Shown here: piece after piece, positions 4,608-10,753 of the stretch | Layout of the letters: every line of letters begins with the position of its first letter | Numbering within the stretch: position 1 is the first letter of the stretch | NCBI GenBank assembly: GCA_964510205.1 | Contig: CAZEBW010000084.1 | Location: 1 to 14,845, forward strand | Length of the DNA: 14,845 nucleotides | Reading direction: 5' to 3' | DNA from: CAZEBW01 sp964510205 | GTDB lineage: Bacteria; Chloroflexota; Anaerolineae; VGOG01 | Position numbers and translations under genes: made by a program | The notes under the pieces: model-generated | What the model was told of the DNA's origin: nothing | The model's database searches: none | What the model saw: the letters and a program-made list of their open reading frames with translations, nothing else

Positions 4608-6779
4608 CTAATCGCCCTCCAGCGCTTCCAGCTTCTGGGCGCATTCCTCGCACTTTGGGTCTAGGAGCAATGCTGTCTCGAAATGCTCCTGGGCCTTGTT
4701 TTTTTCCCCAAGTTCGAAGTAAAGCATGCCAAGATTGTAGTGTGTGGCATGAAACTTAGGATCAATCTCCAAGGAAAGCTGCAACTGCCGTAGAGCCTCC
4801 TCATATTGGCCGATGTCGAAGTAGAGTTTGGCTAGCTGATTCCGATATCGGACATCGCGGGGGCCGAGTTCAAGCGCCTGTCTATAGAACTCAACCGCCT
4901 GCTCGAATTTACTAGGATCAACCGTCCTGCCCCAATAACCATACACCTTACCAGCGCCGCCGTAGTACATCGGCTCCAAAGGCTTTAGCTCCCTAGCCTT
5001 TGCTAGGGTATCAAGGCTAGTTTGGAGAAGCTGTGCTCTCAGATCGACCTCATCATCCGATATGCTTTGGGCCAGTTGGTAATAGGCGTCTGCTTTGAAT
5101 TGGTAGAATCCGGGCTCGGTGGGGAAGGCTTGGATAGCTCTATTATAAGCGGCGATGCTTTTCTTATATTGCCGAGCATTCACAAATTTTATCCCTTGCC
5201 CATAATACATGTCGGCAAGCAAAAAGTTAATGTTGCTAAAGCTAGCGAAGAAGGGAATAACGCAAACGATCAGCAGAGAGAGAATGCTCCGCAGCCGATT
5301 AGCGCTGTTTGCGCTTGCTTCGGGAGGGATCGAGTCGACGAGGTCCATCCTCTCTTCCTCAGCTGTTGCGGTCTCGATTATATACATCGCGCTCATCAGA
5401 GCCAAATAGAGCCAGAGCAACATTTCGGTGGCGGGGCGCAGTATGCCAAATTGGGCCTCGACGAGGTGGGCAAGCATGGCGGAGAGCAGGGCAATCACGG
5501 TAATCTGGGCCTTGAAAGCCCTTGACCGCCGAAGGAGAGAGAACCCGTAGTAGAAGAAGCTCACCAATAGTAGGAGGAAAGCCAGCAATCCCAATGCCCC
5601 GGTGGTGATCGCGAGATCGAGCAACTCGTTGTGGGCGCGGTCAACTATCGCTTCACGCGCTTCGACATAAGCCAGATCAGAAGGGTAGACCTGAAGGAAG
5701 ATAACTTCCATCATCTCAGGGCCATAGCCGATGAGGAGGCGGAGTGACCTCAATGGATCAGCAGTGAAACCGATATTGGGTCGAGACTTGATAAGCTCCA
5801 GAGTACCCCGCCAGATGAACAACCTGACCCATTCTGTGCCTGTGCCCGCCGCCAGATTGTCAGAGAATGCCAGCCGCGATAGATACGGCGACTCAGTGAG
5901 CGGCTCCAGCGGTGTATTGGGCAGATTCAGTGCGACCAGCAAGACCATAAGAGCCACAGCCGTAGCGATGATCACCAACAGCAGTCTCTTCAACCCATAC
6001 TGCAATGCGACCAGAATAGTGAAAAGCAAGGCGCCGCCCCAAAGCCCGAACCACGGCCCACGGGCCTGGGTGTAGAGGAGGCACGTCAATTGCAGCAACA
6101 GGAGCGACGAATAACCAGCAACCTCAAGGAGCATTGGACGGCGCGATGACGCAAGCTGCCCCCCTCCCAGCAGCGAGCGCAGGCTAACGAGTAACCGACC
6201 AAAGGTGAGAGGGATGACCATAATCAAATAGGCACCAAGGAAGATAGGGTTGCCCATAGTTGAGACAACCCGGCTGCTGTGGTCGAATTGAGGAAAAAGG
6301 GGCTCAATGCCAGAGTGCTGTAGTACTCCATAGAGGGCCACCGGCAAACTGGCGAGCAACAAGACAGTGATTAGTCGTTCAAGTTGCCTTGGGGTGCGCA
6401 CATTAAGGATTACTAGGAAGAAGAATATGGCATAGCAAAGCAGGTTGTAGGTGCCCCCCACCCTAGCGTGTGTCCCCCAGAAGCTGAGACGGGGGATTAT
6501 GGATGCAACTGTGGCCAGGATGTAGGCCAATGTGAAGAGCAGCACAGGGAGTACAAGCGGCCTGGCAAGTAGCTTCCGGAGCGAAACAGCGGAGTTCCTG
6601 GAATTGATCTGGTCTACCAACCAGGCAGTCAAGAGAAGTAGGACAGCGAAGCGGAGAAAGGCGACCTTGAGGAGTTCATAGAGGCGGCAACCGAAAGGAT
6701 TGACTAAGAGCGGAACCAGCAGGATGATCACTGGCAACCCGAATTCGATGGCCTTCCTAGACAGCAAGTGAAGCTTCAT
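4608..6779 (-). CDS. O-antigen ligase/polymerase-like (Wzy_C) membrane protein with C-terminal TPR repeats; candidate pilin glycosyltransferase
   Basis: A 723-residue protein from the ATG at 6779 (MKLHLLSRKAIEFG); a TTG at 6797 would add 6 residues without a clear binding site. About the first 470 residues are a polytopic membrane domain of 10 or more spans. The Wzy_C part shows YTQARGPWFG (about 236-245) and, in the large extracytoplasmic loop, DRAHNELLDLAITTGALG (about 380-397), whose HN pair is typical of ligases, polymerases and PglL-type oligosaccharyltransferases. A further span lies at about 498-515. After it come TPR units to the C-terminus (for example YEEALRQLQLSLEIDP, NKAQEHFETALLLDPKCEE). 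The gene lies directly downstream of the pilin, as tfpO/pglL genes do in some pilus loci, so O-glycosylation of pilin is a reasonable inference. Polymerizing another surface glycan is the alternative. Confidence 0.85.
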   Translation of the reverse strand: MKLHLLSRKAIEFGLPVIILLVPLLVNPFGCRLYELLKVAFLRFAVLLLLTAWLVDQINSRNSAVSLRKLLARPLVLPVLLFTLAYILATVASIIPRLSFWGTHARVGGTYNLLCYAIFFFLVILNVRTPRQLERLITVLLLASLPVALYGVLQHSGIEPLFPQFDHSSRVVSTMGNPIFLGAYLIMVIPLTFGRLLVSLRSLLGGGQLASSRRPMLLEVAGYSSLLLLQLTCLLYTQARGPWFGLWGGALLFTILVALQYGLKRLLLVIIATAVALMVLLVALNLPNTPLEPLTESPYLSRLAFSDNLAAGTGTEWVRLFIWRGTLELIKSRPNIGFTADPLRSLRLLIGYGPEMMEVIFLQVYPSDLAYVEAREAIVDRAHNELLDLAITTGALGLLAFLLLLVSFFYYGFSLLRRSRAFKAQITVIALLSAMLAHLVEAQFGILRPATEMLLWLYLALMSAMYIIETATAEEERMDLVDSIPPEASANSANRLRSILSLLIVCVIPFFASFSNINFLLADMYYGQGIKFVNARQYKKSIAAYNRAIQAFPTEPGFYQFKADAYYQLAQSISDDEVDLRAQLLQTSLDTLAKARELKPLEPMYYGGAGKVYGYWGRTVDPSKFEQAVEFYRQALELGPRDVRYRNQLAKLYFDIGQYEEALRQLQLSLEIDPKFHATHYNLGMLYFELGEKNKAQEHFETALLLDPKCEECAQKLEALEGD

Positions 6780-6819
6780 CTGAATGGATGCCCCCAAGGC
6801 TTCAGTCGAATAATATTAC

Positions 6820-6861
6820 AAAAAAGACGGAGGAACCACAACATCTCTTGCGGCTCCTCCG
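6820..6861 (-). terminator. Rho-independent terminator of the pilin gene
   Basis: On the minus strand CGGAGGAGCC (6861-6852) pairs with GGTTCCTCCG (6837-6828), with one G-U pair, around a 14-base loop. TCTTTTTTG follows. It lies about 47 bases after the pilin stop and upstream of the Wzy_C gene. It should make pilin mRNA abundant relative to the Wzy_C gene, which then depends on read-through or on a promoter in the AT-rich stretch just after the hairpin. Confidence 0.87.
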
Positions 6862-6908
6862 CATCGTTCAACTGTCTCCAGCGACAGTCTTAGACCACTT
6901 GCGTTGCG

Positions 6909-7307
6909 CTACGGATTGTAAGTCACCTGGGCAACCAAGCCTTGGTTATCCCAGGTGTAGTAGCCAGTGCTTCGAGAACGCAGCTTCAAGGTGGCACTCT
7001 TCGTGCTCCACACATCATCCCCATTTGCGTCTACCCCGATGATGTACGATATCCGAACAGATTCCACCGATGTGAGTTGTTCAGCGGGGCTTAGCGGTGC
7101 AACTGTTACCCCCTCGTTGCTAGCTATCATGCTGTCCATAGCAGTCTGTACTGTATCCAACTCCGCCGCGGCGGCCGTTCCCCTCGCCCCACCGGTTATG
7201 CCGGCCAGGTTGGGGACGACGACGGCGATTAGGATGGCCAGGATGGCCAGAACGACCAACAACTCTACAAGTGTGAATCCACGCTCATTACGTATTCTCT
7301 TTAACAT
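6909..7307 (-). CDS. Type IV pilin (prepilin, class III signal peptide)
   Basis: A 132-residue prepilin. The leader MLKRIRNERG ends in the Gly after which prepilin peptidase cuts. The mature protein begins FTLVELLVVLAILAILIAVV, with N-terminal Phe and the conserved Glu5, the assembly and membrane helix of type IV pilins and pseudopilins. The globular part (about residues 40-132) is small and has no cysteines, so the usual C-terminal disulfide loop is absent. AAAAGGAGG lies 9 bases before the ATG. It has its own promoter (7483-7548) and its own terminator, fitting a highly expressed major pilin; a minor pilin or pseudopilin cannot be excluded. PilD, its processing enzyme, is encoded nearby. 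Confidence 0.92.
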   Translation of the reverse strand: MLKRIRNERGFTLVELLVVLAILAILIAVVVPNLAGITGGARGTAAAAELDTVQTAMDSMIASNEGVTVAPLSPAEQLTSVESVRISYIIGVDANGDDVWSTKSATLKLRSRSTGYYTWDNQGLVAQVTYNP

Positions 7308-7482
7308 TTTTAGAGCCTCCTTTTGTTTTGTCTAACTTTCTGTTTTGACCGTAAATCGTAATGCCTAATCAGAGATGAAACGTCTTGGTATCCGTAGTTT
7401 TGTTCCGGTTTTGCTCCCTCGCCTCCTTTCTCCACACAGCTAGATCACGTTAGCTTGCTCGCTATTTCTTTTTTCTGCCCCC

Positions 7483-7548
7483 ATTATAACACAACTGGAG
7501 AGCTTTTTGTGTGAAAATAGCGTGAAAATGGTGTGAATTCTTGGTGAA
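7483..7548 (-). promoter_or_regulatory. Pilin promoter with four-copy 11-bp-period operator array
   Basis: On the minus strand an extended -10 box, TGTTATAAT, has its TATAAT at 7488-7483. Upstream lie four TTCAC direct repeats, seen on the plus strand as GTGAA at 7511, 7522, 7533 and 7544, exactly 11 bp apart. The last repeat ends 22 bp before the -10 box and overlaps the -35 zone; there is no consensus -35 box at normal spacing. The layout fits an activator-dependent promoter bound by tandem winged-helix response-regulator monomers (inference). It would give a leader of about 170 bases before the pilin ATG; no riboswitch is seen in that leader. Confidence 0.8.
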
Positions 7549-7558
7549 GAAGAGAGGC

Positions 7559-8626
7559 TCAGCGGCGGCGGTTTCCTAGCCACTCCCGCAGTTCGTCGGG
7601 GTTGTCCGACTTGCGGAACGCATCCGCCTCGGTGATGAGACCCCGCTGACAGAGGTCTCGCAAGGCCTGATTGAGGGTCTGCATGCCGTATTGCGCGCCG
7701 GTCTGAATGACGTTGGGCATCTGATAGGTCTTTCCCTCCCTGATGAGGTTGCAGATGGCGGTGGTGGCGATCATCACCTCCACAGCCGGCACCCGCCCGT
7801 TGCCACCGGCCTTGGGAAGCAGCGTCTGGTAGAGCACCCCCTGCAGGGTGGTCGAAAGCTGGGCGCGGATCTGGTTCTGCTGGTACGGCGGAAAGACGTC
7901 AATGATGCGGTCAATAGCCCCAGCAGCGCTGGGAGTGTGCAGGGTGGCAAAGACCAGGTGCCCAGTCTCTACTGCCGTGAGTGCGGTAGCGATGGTCTCT
8001 AGATCGCGCATCTCCCCCACCAGGATGACGTCCGGGTCCTGACGAAGGACACGCTTCAGAGCGGCGGAGAAGGATAGGGTGTCTGCCCCCAGCTCCCGTT
8101 GGGTGATGAAGCACTTTTTGTCCTTGAAGAGGTACTCTATCGGATCCTCGATGGTGACTACGCGGCGGGTTTCTCTCTCGTTGAGATAGTCTAGCATGGC
8201 CGCCAAGGTGGTGGATTTGCCGCTGCCGGTGGGACCCGTGACCAGGATCAGTCCATCCGGCTTCACGGCCAGAACCTTGCATACTTCCGGCAGCCTCAGC
8301 TCCTCAATAGGGGGGATCTTCCAGTTCACCTGGCGAAAGACCAGGCTGATGGTGCTCCTCTGGAAGGCAGCGTTGACGCGAAAGCGGGCCAACCCAGGGA
8401 TGCTATAGGCAAAGTCTAATTCCATTTCCTCGGCGAAGCTCTTCCTCTGTCTCTCAGTGGTTATGTGCTCCAGAGCCTCTTGTATCTCCTCAGGCGTGAT
8501 CCGCATGTCGCCATTATGGGGAACAAGCGCACCATGAACGCGCAGTACGGCGGGGCTGCCCACTTTGAGGTGTAAGTCAGATGCCTCACGCTCAACTACA
8601 GCACGAAGCAGGTTGTCAATGTCCAT
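7559..8626 (-). CDS. pilT: Type IV pilus retraction ATPase PilT
   Basis: A 355-residue secretion-superfamily ATPase that drives pilus retraction from the cytoplasmic face of the inner-membrane machine. The start is ATG at 8626 (MDIDNLLRAVVEREASDLHL), the normal PilT N-terminus; GGGGAGG lies about 12 bases upstream. The open frame runs on to 8725, but the extra 33 residues read through an inverted repeat and are unlike PilT. Motifs in order are Walker A GPTGSGKST (131-139), Asp box RRVVTIEDPIEY (154-165), Walker B DVILVGEMRD (199-208) and His box TGHLVFATLHT (221-231). The PilT-specific motif is AICNLIRE (290-297), where the usual form is AIRNLIRE. The gene ends RRR-stop next to the pilin promoter array. 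Confidence 0.95.
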   Translation of the reverse strand: MDIDNLLRAVVEREASDLHLKVGSPAVLRVHGALVPHNGDMRITPEEIQEALEHITTERQRKSFAEEMELDFAYSIPGLARFRVNAAFQRSTISLVFRQVNWKIPPIEELRLPEVCKVLAVKPDGLILVTGPTGSGKSTTLAAMLDYLNERETRRVVTIEDPIEYLFKDKKCFITQRELGADTLSFSAALKRVLRQDPDVILVGEMRDLETIATALTAVETGHLVFATLHTPSAAGAIDRIIDVFPPYQQNQIRAQLSTTLQGVLYQTLLPKAGGNGRVPAVEVMIATTAICNLIREGKTYQMPNVIQTGAQYGMQTLNQALRDLCQRGLITEADAFRKSDNPDELREWLGNRRR

Positions 8627-8691
8627 AACAGATGGTAACCTCCCCGCTACTTGTGTTTTCTTCAGTGACTCTCCTGAAAAAAGCGGCGTGG

Positions 8692-8795
8692 AGACCCTAA
8701 AGGTTTTGAAAATGAAGGTTCGCACTGATTTTCTTGCATTCAGTGCCTGTTCCAGGCAAAGAAATCAAGCTTTCTATCGAAAACCTTTAGGGTCT
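8692..8795 (-). repeat. Interrupted palindrome with internal hairpins in the pilT leader
   Basis: AGACCCTAAAGGTTTT (8692-8707) is the exact reverse complement of AAAACCTTTAGGGTCT (8780-8795). Between them lie 72 bases with two further hairpins: CACTGA/TCAGTG (8723-8728 with 8740-8745) and, overlapping by two bases, TGCCTG/CAGGCA (8744-8749 with 8753-8758). The outer arms match the compact palindrome at 12204-12236, so this may be the same repeat split by an insertion. It would be transcribed as a branched structure in the 5' leader of pilT. Confidence 0.85.
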
Positions 8796-8871
8796 TGCCA
8801 GCAGCTCACCTTCTTTCATAGAGTCTTCAGTGATCTCGCTGAAAGAAATCGCTTCAGTGTAATCCTCAGTT

Positions 8872-8937
8872 ATTATAGCATACCTTGGGATTTCTATGAG
8901 TGAAAATAGCGTGAAAGTGGTGTGAATCTTACGTGAG
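8872..8937 (-). promoter_or_regulatory. pilT promoter with four-copy 11-bp-period operator array
   Basis: On the minus strand an extended -10 box, TGCTATAAT, has its TATAAT at 8877-8872. Three TTCAC repeats plus one CTCAC lie upstream, seen on the plus strand at 8900, 8911, 8922 and 8933, exactly 11 bp apart. The last repeat again ends 22 bp before the -10 box. This block aligns without gaps with the pilin promoter block at an offset of 1389 bp, with about 47 of 58 positions identical from 8900 to 8957. pilT and the pilin should therefore answer to the same regulator. Confidence 0.8.
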
Positions 8938-9086
8938 GAAAGAAGGCTCAGTGGTGGGTTTTGGGGCGATTTAGAGCCGGGAGTGGTCAATCGTAGTACG
9001 GGGTGCGCCCGCCGATAGGTGCAGGTCGGATGGCTCGCGCCCCACCACGACGCGAGGTAGGTCGCCAAGCGGAGGACTGGCCGCGT

Positions 9087-9830
9087 TCACAATAGATGAT
9101 TCACGTACCAGTCTATGACCTGCTGCCCATACAGCATGGCCACCATCCCTCCTGTGACCAAGAAGGGGGCAAAAGGGATGGCGTCTTTGCGCCCCCTCAG
9201 GCCGGTCAGCAGCAAGCCGCCGCCCACCAGCCCGCCGGCGACAAAGGAAACGAGGAGGGCGGCGAAGACAGCGGGGAAGCCGACCACCAGTCCAATGAAG
9301 GTGGCCAGCTTGACGTCGCCCATCCCCATCCCGGCTGGATAGATGAAGGCGATGAGGAAGAGCACTCCGAAGCCGATGGCTCCCCCGCTGAGCAACTCGA
9401 CTGCACTATGGTTGGGCGTAATGGGAATAGCCAGCAAGGCAAGCAGGATGGCCGGGTAGATCACCCGGTTGAGCACAAGCTGATGCTCCAGATCAATGAA
9501 GAAGATGACGATGAAGAAGCACGTGTACAGCGTAGCCAACACCAACTGAAGGGATAGGTCATAACGAACCCACAGCAGCACGAAAAGCAGCCCTGTCAGG
9601 GTCTCGACCAGCAGGACGCGCCGGGGGATGGAGGCCCCGCAGTAGCGGCATCGTCCCCTCAGCACGAGATAGCTCAGCACGGGGATCAAGTCGAGCGGGG
9701 TCAATCTCCGTCCGCAGTCGGGACAATGGGAGGGAGGCGAGACGATGGAGGCCCTCTCCGGCAGACGGTCTATGCAGACGTTGAGAAAACTGCTGACGAT
9801 CAGTCCCAGTACAGCGTAGAGCAGGATCAT
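9087..9830 (-). CDS. pilD: Prepilin peptidase / N-methyltransferase PilD (family A24)
   Basis: A 247-residue membrane aspartic protease that cuts the prepilin leader after Gly and methylates the new N-terminus. The start is ATG at 9830 (MILLYAVLGLIVSSFLNVCI), the usual PilD opening; a longer frame from 9866 overlaps pilM and adds 12 polar residues. The cytoplasmic loop keeps the zinc tetracysteine CPDC (36-39) and CRYC (61-64), which goes with the bifunctional methylating form. The catalytic aspartates are D113 in FFIDLEH and D172 in GMGMGDVK. About seven or eight membrane spans follow the family pattern. It starts 7 bases after the pilM stop and is probably cotranscribed with it. The nearby pilin carries a matching cleavage site. 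Confidence 0.95.
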   Translation of the reverse strand: MILLYAVLGLIVSSFLNVCIDRLPERASIVSPPSHCPDCGRRLTPLDLIPVLSYLVLRGRCRYCGASIPRRVLLVETLTGLLFVLLWVRYDLSLQLVLATLYTCFFIVIFFIDLEHQLVLNRVIYPAILLALLAIPITPNHSAVELLSGGAIGFGVLFLIAFIYPAGMGMGDVKLATFIGLVVGFPAVFAALLVSFVAGGLVGGGLLLTGLRGRKDAIPFAPFLVTGGMVAMLYGQQVIDWYVNHLL

Positions 9831-9837
9831 CAACCGT

Positions 9838-10737
9838 TTAAGCCTGCCTCTTGAGAGCCAGCCCAATGTTGACCATGAACTGGGGAAGGGGCAGCGACTC
9901 CGGATACGTTAAGGGCGCGGTGGGCATCTTGATATCGTAGCCCATCTCGGCCTGGACGGTCTCATAGACGGCGGGCATGCCTGTCAACTCCCCCGTCAGG
10001 AAAACAGGCACCGTAGGTTCGAGCAGGTTGTCGGGATGGCTGTGGTTGTAGAAGTCAATGGTGCGGATGACCTCTTCGACCAGACGATGCGCTTTCTGTT
10101 GTGGGTCAAGAGCCTCTCTATGCAGAACGGCGCTGCGCGTGATGTCAGGGACACCGTTTCCCACCACAACGACGTGAAAGCTTTCATTCTCTAGGTCAGC
10201 GATAACAGCGTCCCTCTGATTGATGGCCCTGACCAGAGCCAGCGGCTTGAGGTCCATGGCCTTGATCTCGATCTCGGCCATTTGGAAAGCGGTGATGTGG
10301 GCGTCCACGAGGTCCCGTGGCGCACCCAACACATAGACCTGCTGTATGTCCCCCTTTTCACCGATCACCTGGTAGGAGAGGTAGAGTTCATCCACGGGCA
10401 CGGGCATCACCCGCTTTGCCTCGCGAGTGATGGCGTCCGCCAACAGGTTTGGCCTCATCTTGGGTAGTTCAAAGATCTGAGAGGTCGAGCCTAGTCCTAT
10501 GACCGTGAGGCTGGTGATGACGCCCTTCTTGGAAGCCTTGTGTTCTTGGAAAAGGTTTTCAAGAGCCAGACCCACCTGCGCAGGGTCACGGACCAGGCCG
10601 TTATCTATCAACCCAGGCTCCAGGGGCATCTGTCCCCATTTTTGAACCTCGCCGCCCTTGACCGTGAGCAGCCGCAGGCTCGTTTCCTCGATGTTGACGG
10701 TTACTGTTTCTTGTCTACCACCCAAACTTAGTCTCAT
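9838..10737 (-). CDS. pilM: PilM-like type IV pilus assembly protein with a degenerate nucleotide site
   Basis: A 299-residue actin-fold protein of the PilM/FtsA type, which normally binds PilN's cytoplasmic tail and links it to the PilB/PilT motors. The start is ATG at 10737 (MRLSLGGRQETVTVN) with GGAAGGAAGG 7 bases upstream; an upstream TTG at 10761 overlaps the previous stop. The middle block REAKRVMPVPVDELYLSYQV (104-123) and the fold order match PilM. The phosphate-1 loop, usually VDIG, reads VNIEE (about 14-18), and the second loop reads VVVVGNG (about 189-195) instead of a DxG motif. ATP binding is therefore doubtful. Context (PilO-like gene upstream, pilD downstream) supports the call. 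Confidence 0.85.
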   Translation of the reverse strand: MRLSLGGRQETVTVNIEETSLRLLTVKGGEVQKWGQMPLEPGLIDNGLVRDPAQVGLALENLFQEHKASKKGVITSLTVIGLGSTSQIFELPKMRPNLLADAITREAKRVMPVPVDELYLSYQVIGEKGDIQQVYVLGAPRDLVDAHITAFQMAEIEIKAMDLKPLALVRAINQRDAVIADLENESFHVVVVGNGVPDITRSAVLHREALDPQQKAHRLVEEVIRTIDFYNHSHPDNLLEPTVPVFLTGELTGMPAVYETVQAEMGYDIKMPTAPLTYPESLPLPQFMVNIGLALKRQA

Positions 10738-10753
10738 CGTTGCACCTTCCTTC

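Larger units (their letters stand above)
8627..9086. other. pilD-pilT intergenic region, 460 bases
   Basis: No convincing gene is seen. In the direction of the minus-strand genes it holds about 130 bases of GC-rich sequence after the pilD stop without a clear terminator. Then come the 11-bp operator array and promoter (8872-8937) and a pilT leader of about 240 bases with a split inverted repeat (8692-8795). A minus-strand frame at 8787-9068 has no recognisable domain, runs across the promoter and is probably not real. Confidence 0.7.

Noticed and set aside
7308..7475. c-di-GMP or other riboswitch in the pilin leader
   Set aside because: I looked for the conserved GEMM core and a paired layout and saw neither.
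8627..8725. 33-residue N-terminal extension of PilT
   Set aside because: The extension reads the arm of an inverted repeat and does not resemble PilT; the ATG at 8626 gives the usual N-terminus.
8787..9068. Possible 93-codon minus-strand gene between pilD and pilT
   Set aside because: It runs through the operator array and the -10 box, has no recognisable domain and no clear ribosome binding site.
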